From assembly GCA_963575745.1 (NCBI GenBank), contig CAUYUJ010019896.1, positions 18,501 through 82,500 of the forward strand: DNA of 64,000 bases, read 5' to 3'. The position numbers and the translations under genes were made by a program. Origin of the DNA: Prorocentrum cordatum (taxonomy: Eukaryota > Sar > Dinophyceae > Prorocentrales > Prorocentraceae). The notes under the pieces are model-generated. The model was not told the DNA's origin, did no database searches, and worked only from the letters and a program-made list of their open reading frames with translations. This document shows positions 19,210 to 30,600 of the stretch, piece by piece. Every line of letters begins with the position of its first letter. Positions within the stretch are counted from its first letter, which is position 1.

Positions 19210-22200
19210 ACCGCCGGCGCCCAGTGATTGCTGGAAGCTAAGAGTAATTCCGACGCGCTGGAGAGCTAGTTGGCAAGAAAAATCTCGACGGAACTTGACT
19301 CGTAGAGCTTCCCCAAGCTAGTTGCTGGAAGCTTAAGGGTGATTTCGGCGCGCTGGAGAGCTAGTTGGCAAGAAAAATCTCGACGGAACTTTTGGTGACT
19401 TTTGGTCGGTTGCAAATTTTGTTCTCGAAATTTGACCATTCGTTAGAGCTCTAGTATTTTTTCCCGTGATATTCGATCTTATTCCCGCTCGCCATCTTGA
19501 TCTCAGCTCGATTGGGTAACTTTGAAGGCCAGAAAGCACTCTGGCGGGATCGGCCGTTTCGAGTCATCTTGATACGCGCTGGCGGTTTTATCAACAAAAC
19601 TCGAGCTTTAGGACATCTACAGAGCTGGTAAGCACAGCTAATCGATGCAGAATGATTAGGCGCGTTCGCCTATTGAATCCAGAGTCTGAACTCGGTCTGT
19701 GAGCCGAGCTAGGTCCGCAAGCCTATTCGTATTATTCGAGTCATCTTGACAGAAACTCTCGGTTTTCTGCACTTAACTCGAGCTGTGAGACAGCTACAGA
19801 GCTGATATTTACAGAAACTGATTCAGAATCGTCAGTTGCGTTTGTCTGTCGAATCCAGAGCTCTGAACTCGGTCTTCTGCCCGATCTAGAATCGCGAAAT
19901 TATTCGTATTGGTCGAGTCATCTTGAGAAGTGCTCTCAGTTTTCTTCACTCAACTTGCGCTGAGAGGGGGCTACAGTCCTGGTTGTCATATGAATCGATT
20001 TCAAGAGATCATGCGCGTCCGCCTGTCGAATCTAGAGCTCGGAACTCGGTCTGCTGCCCGAACTAGGTTCGCGAAACTATTGTATTGTTCGAGTCATCCC
20101 GGGAGATGCTGTCGGTTCTCTGCACTGACCTCGGTGTAGGGGGACGCGTCCGCTTGTCGCATTCAGAGGTCAAAACATATTCACTATGAGTCAGAATTTG
20201 GTGGGTGCTGGAGTCGAGCTTGGAAGCTCTACGAGTTCCCCGGCGGTAACCAAGGTTGACGGTTTACCGCCGGCGCCCAGTTTGCTGACTTTTGCTCGGT
20301 TGTAAATTTTGTTCTCGAAATTTGACAATTCGTTAGAGCTCTAGTATTTTTCCCGTGATATTCGATCTCAATTCCCGCTCGCAATCTTGATCTCAGCTCG
20401 ATCGGGTGAATATTACTATCGAAAAGCACTCTGGCGGGATCGGCCGTTTTGAGTCATCTTGATATGCGCTGACGGTTTTCAGAACATAACTCGAGCTCTA
20501 GGGCAGCTACAGTGCTGGTAAGCACAGCTAATGCATGCAGAATTATCAGGCGCGTTCGCCTGTTGAACCCAGAGGTCTGAACTCGGTCTGCTAGCCGAGC
20601 TAGGTCCGCAAACCTGTTCGTATTATTCGAGCCATCTTGACAGAAACTCTCGGTTTTCTGCACTTAACTCGAGCTGTAGGACAGCTACAGAACTGATCTT
20701 TACAGGCACCAATTCAGAATCATCAGTTGCGTTTGTGTGTCGAATCCAGAGCTCTGAACTCGGTCTGCTGCCCGATCTAGACTCGCGAAACTATTCGTAT
20801 CGTTTGAGTTGCTTGCGAGATGCTGTCGGTTATCTGGACTTAACTCGGGCTGTAGGGGGGCTGCATGGCTGGGAATCACTGGAATCCATTTGAAGACATC
20901 AGGCGCGTCCGCCTGTCGAATACAGAGCTCTGAACTCTGTCTGCTGCCCGAACTAGGTTCGCGAAACTATTCCTATTGTTCGAGTCATCCTGAGAGGTGC
21001 TGTCGGTTTTCTGCACTTAACTCGGGCTGTAGTGGGGCTACAGGGCTGGTAATGACAGGAGTCGATTCGCAGACATCAGACGCGTCCGTCTGTCGCATTC
21101 AGAGGTCAAACACTATTCACTATAAGTCAGATTGTTGGTAAGTGCTGTCTGTTTTCTCAATTTAAGTCGAGTTAGGAAGCTCTACGAGTCTCCCGGCGGT
21201 AACCAAGGTTGACGGTTTTACCGCCGCGCCCAGTTGGCAAGGAAAATCTCGACGGAACTTTTGCTGACTTTTGGTCGGTTGAAAATTTGGTTCTCGAAAT
21301 TGGACCATTCGTTAGAGCTCTAGTATTTTTTCCCGTGATCTTCGATCTCATTCCCGCTCGCCATCTTGATCTCAGCTCGATTGGGTGAATATTACTATCA
21401 AAAAGCACTCTGGCGGGATCGGCCGTTTCGAGTCATCTTGATACGCGTTGTCGGTTTCCTGAACATAACTCGAGCTTCAGGACAGCTACAGGGCCAGTAA
21501 GCACAGCTAATCGATGTAGAATGATCAGGCGCATTCGCCTTTTGAACACAGAGGCCTGAATTCGGTCTGCTAGCCGAGCTAGGTTCAAAAACCTATTCGT
21601 ATTATCCGAGTCATCTTGACAGATGCTTTTGGTATTTTGTGCTTAACTCGAGCTGTAGGGCAGCTACAGAGCTCATCGTCACAGAAATCGATTGGGAATC
21701 ATCAGGCGTTCGTCTGTTGAATCGAGAGCTCTGAACTCGCCCTGCTGCCCGAGCTAGAATCGCGAAACTATTCGTATTGTTCGAATCATCTGAAGAGGTA
21801 CTGTCGCTTTCTAAACTTAACTCGGGCTGTAGGGGGCTACAGTGCTGGTGGGGACAGCAATCGATTCGGAGACATCAGGCGCGTCCGCTTGTGGAAGCCA
21901 GAGCTCGGAACTCGGCCTGCTGCCTGAACTCGGTTCGCGAACCTGTTCGTATTGTTCGAGTCATGCTGAAAGATGCTGTTGGTTTTCTGCACGTAACTCG
22001 GGCTGTAGGGGAGCTGCAGGGCTGGTAATGACAGGCGTACATTGGAAGACATCAGACACGTCCGCCTGTCGCATTCAGAGGCCTGAACTCGGTCTGATAC
22101 TCGTCTCGGTTTAGGAAACTGTTCGTTTTGTTTGAGTTATCTTCAGAGGTGCTGTTGATTAGCGCACGTAACTCGGGCTGTAGCAGAGCTACAGAGCTCG

Positions 22201-22336
22201 TACAGAAGAGAATCCAGAAGCATCAGGGGACGTTCAGCTGTTACATCGAGAGGTCTGAAATCGCTTGGGCTGAAAAACTATTCGTTCTCTGCAATTTATT
22301 TTCTACATTACATATAGTCAGGAAGCTCTACGAGTC

Positions 22337-22352
22337 CCCCGCCGGCGCCTAG
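22337..22352 (+). repeat. Hairpin unit with the stem-loop deleted
   Basis: Here CGAGTCCCCC is joined directly to GCCGGCGCCTAG. The left arm, loop and most of the right arm are missing, as expected for deletion across a hairpin. Confidence 0.6.
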
Positions 22353-22411
22353 TCCGGGGAGCTGGAGAGCTAGTTGGCAAGAAAAATCTCGACGGACCTT
22401 TTGCTGACTTT

Positions 22412-22565
22412 TTCCCGGAGAGCTCGCTGAGAGCTAAAGGGTTTAAGAATAGAAGCCGGACGGTGGTGGTGCCTGCCAGGAGCTCCTCCACGGCAGTCCA
22501 CAGTCCTCGCAGCAACTCCGGTGAACCGGAAACGTGTCCGGGAGAGCTTCGGGCAAGCTTGTTAG
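22412..22565. other. Unique insert in the satellite array
   Basis: About 150 bp (TTCCCGGAGAGCTCGCTGAG to GGGCAAGCTTG) without similarity to the neighbouring repeats; nothing coding seen. Confidence 0.35.
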
Positions 22566-23770
22566 AGTCATCTTGAGATGTCTATAATCGCTTGGGCTGA
22601 AAAACTAGTCGTTCTCTGAAATTCCTTTTCACATTATTATTGTCAGGAAGCTCTACGAGTCCCCCGACGTAAGAAAGATTGACGGTTTACCGCCGGCGCC
22701 CAGTGACGCAGAGCTTCCCCAAGCTAGTGACTCGTAGAGCTTCCCTAAGCTAGTTGCTGGAAGCTTAAGAGTAATTGCGGCGCGCTGGAGAGCTAGTTGG
22801 CAAGAAAAATCTCGACGGAATTGTCGGTGACTTTTGGTCGGTTGAAACTTTTGTTCTCGAAATTTGACCATTCGTTAGAGCTCTAGTATTTTTCCCGTGA
22901 TATTCGATCTTATTCCCGCTCGCCATCTTGATCTCAGCTCGATCGGGTAACTTTGAAGGTCAAACAGCACTCTGGCGGGATCGGCCGTTTCGAGTCATCT
23001 TGATACGCGCTGACGGTTTAACATAACTCGAGCTTCAGGACATCTACAGAGCTGGTAAGCACCGCTAATCGATGCAGAATGATTAGGCGCGTTCGCCTGT
23101 TGAATCCAGAGGTCCGAGCCCGGTCTGTGAGCCGAGCTAGGTCCGCAAACCTATTCGTATTATTCGAGTCATCTTGACAGAAACTCACGGTTTTCTGTAC
23201 TTAACTCGAGCTGTAAGACAGCTACAGAGCTGATATTTACAGAAACTGATTCAGAATCGTCAGTTGCGTTTGTCTGTCGAATCCAGAGCTCTGAACTCGG
23301 TCTTCTGCCCGATCTAGAATCGCGAAATTATTCGTATTGGTCGAGTCATCTTGAGAAGTGCTCTCGGTTTTCTTCACTCAACTTGCGCTGAGAGGGGGCT
23401 ACAGTGCTGGTTGTCATATGAATCGATTTAAAGAGATCATGCGCGTCCGCCTGTCGAATCCAGAGCTCGGAACTCGGTCTGCTGCCCGAACTAGGTTCGC
23501 GAAACTATTGTATTGTTCGAGTCATCCTGAGAGATGCTGTCGGTTTTCTGCACTGACCTCGGGCTGTAGGGGGGCTGCGGGGCTGGTAATGACAGGAGTC
23601 GATTCGCAGACATCAGACGCGTCCGCTTGTCGCATTCAGAGGTCAAAAAATATTCACTATGAGTCAGAATGTTGGTAGGTGCTGTCGGTTTTCTCAACTT
23701 AAGTCGAGCTTGGAAGCTCTACGAGTTCCCCGGCGGTAACCAAGGTTGACGGTTTACCGCCGGCGCCCAG

Positions 23771-24066
23771 TTACGCCGGGGCTCTCGTAGAGCTCTTTTC
23801 TCGCACAGCGCTGCTCCGTACACATGCAGATAGAGTCTGGAAGAAGACCGAACAAATTCGAAACATCACGTTCATTTTTTATCCAAAGACGGTTCCGCCA
23901 AGTGTTTTGATAGCAATACGGCACCTACATACCTGAGAATTCACTCACGAACGCACAATAATCCACTACAGGTGCGAATAATACCGGATGTCAAAACGAA
24001 TGTTCAAATCTCTCACGAAGTTCGTCCAACCGACCCAAAGTTCGCACATTGTCCGTCGGGGCCGGA
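23771..24066 (-). repeat. Inverted copy of the second repeat family
   Basis: CGCCAAGTGTTTTGATAG (23897-23914) is the reverse complement of the family landmark. The block reads, on the minus strand, like 12270-12560. Confidence 0.65.
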
Positions 24067-26031
24067 AAATCTCGACGGACCTTTTGGTGACTTTTGGTCG
24101 GTTGAAAATTTTCTTCTAAAAATTTGAACATTCGTTAGAGCTCTAGTTTTTTTTTCCATAATTTTCGATCTCATTCCCGCTCGCCATCTTGATCTCAGCT
24201 CGATCTGGTACCTTTTACTGCCAAAAAGCAGGCAGGCGGGATCGGCCGTTTCGAGTCATCTTCATACGCGCTGTTGGTTTTCTGAAGATAGTTCGAGCTT
24301 CAGGGCAGCTACATAGCTGCTCAGCACAGCTTATGGATTATGGAAGATCAGACGCGTTCGCCTTTCGAACCCAGAGGTCTGAACTCGGTCTGCCACCCGA
24401 GCTAGATCTACAAATCTATTCGTATTATTCGAGTAATCTTGACAGACGCTCTCGGTATTTTGTGCTTAACTCGAGCTGTAGGGCAGCTACAGAGCTGATG
24501 GTCACAGGAATCGATTGGGAATCATCAGGCGCGTTCGCCTGTTGAATCGAGAGCTCTGAACTTGCTCTGCTGCCCGAGCTAGAATCGCGAAGCTATTCGT
24601 ATTATTCGAATTATCTGAAGAGGTACTGTCGCTTTCTAAACTTAACTCGGGCTACAGCGCTGGTGGGGACAGCAATCGATTCGGAGACATCAGGCGCGTC
24701 CCCCTGTGGAAGCCAGACTTCGGAACTCAGCCTGCTGCCTGAACTCGGTCCGCGAACCTGTTCGTATTGTTCAAGTTATTCTGAAAGATACTGTCGGTTT
24801 TCTGCACTTAACTCGGGCTGTAGGGGAGCTGCAGGGCTGGTAATCACAGGAATCCATTCGGAGACATCAGACGCGTCCGCCTATCGCATTCAGAGGCCTG
24901 AACTCGGTCTGATACTCGAGCTGGGTTAGGAAACTATTCGTTTTGTTTGAGTTATCTTCAGAGGTGCTGTTGATTATCGCACGTAACTCGGGCTGTAGCA
25001 AAGCTACAGAGCTCGTACATAAGACAATCCAGAAGCATCAGGGGGCGTTCGGCTGTTGTACCGAGAGATCTGAAATCGCTTGGGCTGAAAAACTATTCGT
25101 TCTCTGCAATTTATTTTCTACATTATATATAGTCAGGAAGCTCTACGAGTCCCCCGGCGGTAAGAAAGGTTGACGGTTTACCGCCGGCGCCCAGTTCCGG
25201 GGCGCTGGAGAGCTAGTTGGCTCGAAAAATTTCGACGGACCTTTTGCTGACTTTTGGTCGGTTGAAAATTTTCTTCTCGAAATTTGAACATTCGTTAGAG
25301 CTCTAGTATTTTTTCCCATGATATTCGATCTTATTCCCGTTTGCCATCTTGATCTCAGCTCGATCGGGTACCTTCTACTGCCAAAAAGCAGGCAGACGGG
25401 ATCGGCCGTTTCAAGACATCTTGATACGCGATGGCGGTTTTCTGAACATAACTCGAGCTTTAGGACAGCTACAGAGCTGGTAAGCACAGCTAATCGATTC
25501 AGAATGATCAGGCGCGTTCGCCTGTTGCACCCAGAGGTCTGAACTCGGTCTGCTAGCCGAGCTAGGCCCGCAAACCTATTCGTATTATTCCAGTCATCGT
25601 AGCAGACGCTCTCGGTTTTCTCTACTTAATTCGAGCTGTAGGGCATCTACAGAGCTCATAGTCACAGCAGTTGGGAATCATCAGGTGCGTTCGTCTGTTG
25701 AATCGAGAGCTCTGAACTCGGCCTGCTGCCCGAGCTGGGGGAGGGCTACAGTGCTGCTGGTCACAGAAATCGATTTAAAGACATCAGGCGCGTCCGTCTG
25801 TCGAACCCAGAGCTCAGAACTCGGTCTGCTGCTCGAGCTAGGTTCGCAAAACTGTTCGTATTGTTCGAGTCATCTTGAGAGATGCGTCGGTTTTCTGCAC
25901 TTAACTCGGGCGATAGGGAACCTGCAGGGCTGGTAATCACAGGAGTTGATTCGCAGACACAGACGCGTCCGCCTGTCGCATTCAGAAGTCTAAATCGGAT
26001 TTATACTCGAGAGGGTTTGCCAAACTATTCG

Positions 26032-26055
26032 TTTTTTTTTTTTTTTTTTTTTTTT
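26032..26055 (+). repeat. T24 homopolymer in a monomer
   Basis: 24 consecutive T, where sibling monomers have about 7-8 T in the same place. Replication slippage or a sequencing artefact. Confidence 0.7.
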
Positions 26056-26854
26056 GGAGTCATCTTGACAGGTCTGAAAAGCACTGTGGCGGGATCGGCC
26101 GTTTCGAGTCATTTTGATACGCGCTGTTGGTTTTCTCAAGATAACTCGAGCTTCAGGACAGCTACAGGGCTGATGAGCAGAGCTAATCGATGTAGAATGA
26201 GTAGGCGCGTTCGGCTGTTGAATCGAGAGGTCTGAACTCGGTCTGTGAGCCGAGCTAGGTCCGCAAGCCTATTCATATTATTCGAGTCATCTTGACAGAC
26301 GCTCTCGGTTGTCTGTACTGAACTCGAGCTGTAGGACAGCTACAGAGCTGATATTTACAGGATACGATTCGGAATCACCAGTTTCGTTCGTCTGTCGAAT
26401 CCAGAGCTATGAACTCGGTCTGCTGCCCGATCTAGAATCGCGACACTATTCGTATTGGTCGAGTCATCTTGAGAAGTGAACTAACTCGGTTTTCTTCACT
26501 CAACTCGCGCTGAGGGGGCTACAGTGCTGGTGGTCACAGGAATCGATTTGAAGACATCAGGTGCGTCTGTCTGTCGGATCGAGAGCTCCGAACTCGGTCT
26601 GCTGCCCGAATTAGGTCTGCGAAACTACTGTATTGTTCGAGTCTTCCTGAGAGGTGCTGTCGATTTTCTGCACTTAACTTGGGCTGTAGGGGGGCTGCAG
26701 GGCTGGTAATGACAGGAGTCGATTCGCAGACATCAGACGCGTCCGCCTGTCCCACTCAGAGGTTAAAAAATATTCACTATGAGTCGGAATGATGGTAGGT
26801 GCTGTCGGTTTTCTCAACTTATGACGAGCTAGGAAGCTCGACGAGTCTCTCTAG

Positions 26855-27220
26855 GGGACATCGACGTGCTCTCAGGCCACCATTGCCGATGTCAAAGCGT
26901 GGATTGACGCTGTTGCCAGCATCAACGAGTTGAATGCGATCCAGTATTTAAAGAACGGAATGGATTTGTTTGATAAGCTGGTGACAGAACGTGGGTTCCC
27001 TACAAAGAAGGCCCAAAAAGATTATGCTCGGAAGCTGTATGAGATGCTCCAGAATGTGCAAGCGACGCTGGAGGATCTTCTAGGATTCTTCGAGGTGCAC
27101 AGGTTCTTGACAGGACAAATGAACAGCGCCGAGATGGCCAAGTTTCTTGAGGTTTCCAAGTGCAGCGATTACCGAATAATATTCTTCGGGCGCCCGAGGA
27201 GTTTCGACAAGTTGGGATGA
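26855..27220 (+). CDS. Gag-like (ORF1-type) protein, C-terminal fragment
   Basis: Open from the junction (an in-frame TAG lies at 26852-26854), with no ATG at its start; 121 codons to TGA. Predicted helical, Lys/Glu-rich. The segment with AW-I-DAV ... AIQYLK ... YARKLYEML ... LEDLL resembles the C-terminus of the ORF at 33265-34626 (W-I-WDAF ... AVLHDL ... AKHLYDNF ... ELDGI). Its function is unknown; it is probably a packaging-type protein of a retroelement family. As it is 5'-truncated, it is likely not expressed as such. Confidence 0.5.
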   Translation, partial: GTSTCSQATIADVKAWIDAVASINELNAIQYLKNGMDLFDKLVTERGFPTKKAQKDYARKLYEMLQNVQATLEDLLGFFEVHRFLTGQMNSAEMAKFLEVSKCSDYRIIFFGRPRSFDKLG

Positions 27221-27646
27221 AGCTATTCGTGCGCACTTGTATGCAACTTTCGGTTTAGAACAGCGAAGGCTGTAATGCTTGTATCTCACCTGTTCTTGTT
27301 TTCCTCACTTTATTTCTCTGTTTGACCTCTCGCTGGAGCCATGATGGCTCTACGGCCCGCTGTGGGCCCCACTAAGCGCTTCAGGTGTGTAATGGGCAGG
27401 AGCCCCTCATATTCTTCAGGTGACGTTCTTCCACGGGTTGTTTCCCTGGCTAATTCGTTGATTACTTCACATGTGACGTTGAGCATGCGCCTCTTGTCAT
27501 ACGGCGGGTTGAACATGCGTATTTCGGACTGGTTTGATGTGAATAAGAGTTTGTGCTCACTCACGCCTTGCCTGTTTGGATACGTCCGCTCCTTGCTCCG
27601 ACTAGGCTGGAAAGCCTGCACAGTCGACCGCAAAGTCCGCAAAAAA
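26855..27646 (+). mobile_element. 5'-truncated LINE-related element with gag-like ORF and LINE tail
   Basis: The left junction is TCTCTCTAG (26846-26854), which replaces the left half of a hairpin. The right end has the AGGCT-GGAA-AGCCT hairpin (27604-27617), CCGCAAAGTCCGC and AAAAAA, and then CCAAGGTTGACGG, the hairpin loop. Inside are the 3' part of a gag-like ORF (to 27220) and a 3' region sharing blocks with the 18475-19191 element. No RT is present. Confidence 0.75.
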
Positions 27647-30600
27647 CCAAGGTTGACGGTTTACCGCCGGCGCCCAGTTGCTTGGGCTGAAAAACTATTT
27701 TTTCTGTGTAATTTTTCGACTTTATATGTTGTCAGGAAGCTCTACGAGTCCCCCGTCGGTAAGAAAGGTTGACGGTTTACCGCCGGCGCCCAGTTTAAAA
27801 TATATGGGAGCCGGCGGTAAACCGTCAACCAGGTTACCGCCGGAACTCTCGTGGAGCTCTAAATAGACCAAGTTCGCTCCCAGATAAAAATTGTAAATCG
27901 CTTTTCAAAAATACGAAGAAATGTTGTTCTCGGTGTTGCATAATGTTGGTTCCCCCTAGTCTTTCGATCGAAAGCTAGAGTTCTGAGGATTGCACCATCG
28001 AAAGCGCCATGATTCACTACATAGAATAAAAATTCGAATTCTGAAAACGAATTTCAAAGTCTCTCGCAATCTTTGAAAAACCGACCCGAGGTCATCACAT
28101 TCTCCGCCCGGGCCGGGTTCGCCAACTAGCTGCACCCTGCGCCGGAATTCCTCTAGCTCATCGATGTCGAAGAGCTCTACGAGGTATTTGACCATTTATT
28201 TTGAGAAAGCAGATTCTTCGCACCTGTAGACGACTATGAGGGTCTCTGCTTCTTCATTTGAGCTCTCTAGATGCAGTTTTACTATCAAAACACTTGGCGG
28301 AACCTACTTCATGTCGACATGAAAAAAATCACGTTCTTATTTTCGAGAAATTCTTCCAAAAACCCTCTCTTTCGATGCTAAGCACTCCTACGCGTGCCAC
28401 GAGCTCTACGAGGTTCCCGGCGGTGACCAGGTTGACGGTTCACCGCCGGCGCCAGTAATTCCGGAGCGCTGGAGAGCTAGTTGGCAAGAAAAATCTCGAC
28501 GGACATTTTCATGACTTTTTGTCGGTTGAAAATAACTTGTAGAGCTTCCTTTAGCAAGTTATCGCTGGAAGCTTAAGAGTATTACCGGGGCGCTGGAGAG
28601 CTAGTACCTCGTAGAGCTCTTCGGCATCGATGAGCTAGAGGAATTCCGGCGCCGGGTGGAGCTAGTTGGCCCACCCGGCCGGGGCGGACAATGTGGCAAT
28701 TTTGGGTGGTTTCGCGAATATTTGAAAGATATTTGGCCATTTATTTTGAGAAAGCAGATTTTTCGCACCTGTGGACGACTATGAGGGTCTCTGCCTCTTA
28801 ATATGAGCTCTCTAGTTGCACTTTTACTATCAAAACACTTGGCGGAACCAACTTCATGTGGACACGAAAAAAATCATATCTTCTCTTTTTCAAGAAATCT
28901 CTCCAGAAGCCCTCTTTTTTGATGCTGAGTACTTTACGCGTGCAAGGAGCTCTACGAGGTTGCCGGCGGTGACCAGGTTGACGGTTCACCGCCGGCGCCA
29001 GTTGGCAAGAAAAATCTCGACGGAACTTTTGGTGACTATTGGTCGGTTGAAAAATTTGTTCTCGAAATTCAACCATGCGTTGGAGCTCTAGTATTCTTTC
29101 CCGTGATATTCGATCTTATTCCCGCTCGTCATCTTGATCTCAGCTCGATCGGGTATCTTTTACTGCCAAAAAGCACGCGGGCGGGATCGGCCGTTTCGAG
29201 TCGTCTTGTCACGCGTTGTCCGTTTTCTCAAGATATCTCGAGCTTCAAGAGAGCTACAGAGCTGGTAAGCACAGCTAATCGATTCAGAATGATTGGGCGC
29301 GTTGGCCTGTTGAACCCAGAGGTCTGAACTCGGTCTGCTAGCCGAGCTAGGTCCGCAAACCTATTCGTATGATTCGAGTCATCTTGATAGACGCTCTCGG
29401 TTTTCTGTACTTAACTCGAGCTACAGGACAGCTACAGAGCTGATGCGTACAGAATATGATTTAGAATCATCAGAAGCCCTTGTCTGTTGACTCCAGAGCT
29501 CTGAACTCGGTCTGCTGCTCGATCTAGAATCGCGAAACTATTCGTATTGTTCGAGTCATCTTGATGCTGTCGGTTCTCTGCTTAACTCGAGCTGTAGGGG
29601 GGCTGCATGGCTGGTAATTAGTGGAATTCGGAGACATCAGGCGCGTCTGGCTGTTGAATCTAGAGCTCGGAACTCGGTCTGCTGCCAAAACTAGGTCCGC
29701 AAAACTTTTCGTATTCTTCGAGTTATCCTGAGAGTTACTGTCGGTTTCCTGTCAGGAAGCTCTACGAGTCCCCCGGCGGTAACAATGGTTGACGGTTTAC
29801 CGCCGGCGCCCAGTTTTGTTCTCGAAATTCAACCATTCGGTAGAGCTCTAGTATTTTTTCCCGTGATATTCGATCTTATTCCCGCTCGCCATCTTGATCT
29901 CAGCTCGATCGGGTACCTTTTACTGCAAAAAAGCACTCCGGCGGGATCGACCGTTTCGGGTCATTTTGTCACGCGCTGTCGGTTTTCTTGAGATAACTCG
30001 AGCTTTAGGACAGCTACAGAGCTGGTAAGCACAGCTAACTGATTCAGAATGATCGGGCGCGTTCGCCTGTTAAACCCAGAGGTCTGAACTCGATCTGCTA
30101 GCCGAGCTAGGTCCACAAATCTATTCGTATTATTCGAGTCATCTTGACAGACGCTCTCGATTTTTCGTACTTAACTCGAGATAGAGGACAGCTACAGAGC
30201 TGATACGTACAGAATCTGATTCAGAATCATCAGTGGCCGTTGACTTTTGAATCGAGCTCTGAACTAATCTAGAATCGCGAAAGTATTCGTATTGTTCGAA
30301 TCAGCTTGAGAGATGCTGTCGGTTCTCTGCACTCATCTCTGGCTGTGGGGGGGCTGCATGGCTCGTAATCACTGGAATCGATTCGGAACCATCAGGCGCG
30401 TCCGCCTTTCGAATCGAGAGCTCCGAACTCGGTCTGCTGCCCGAACTAGGTCCGCGAAACTTGCTGTCGGTTTCCTGCACTTAACTCGGTCTGTAAGCGG
30501 GGCTGCAGGGCTGGTAATCACAGGAATCAATTCAGAGACATCAGACGCGTCTGCCTGTCGCATACAGAGGTCAGAACTCGCTCTGATACTCGAGCTAGGT

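Larger units (their letters stand above)
19225..26854 (+). repeat. Satellite domain, continued (several higher-order units)
   Basis: Successive units end in hairpins at 20239, 21193, 22337 (collapsed), 22663, 23729 and 25154, and the last runs into the insertion at 26855. Sequence between units includes short CTCGTAGAGCTTCCC-type blocks and re-entries into the leader at different points. Open frames in this block are repeats read by chance: the same peptide fragments recur in different units with frameshifts and stops. Confidence 0.8.

Noticed and set aside
26032-26055. T24 run as a poly-A tail of a minus-strand retroelement
   Set aside because: Flanks are ordinary monomer sequence on both sides with no duplication; sibling monomers have a shorter T run at the same place.
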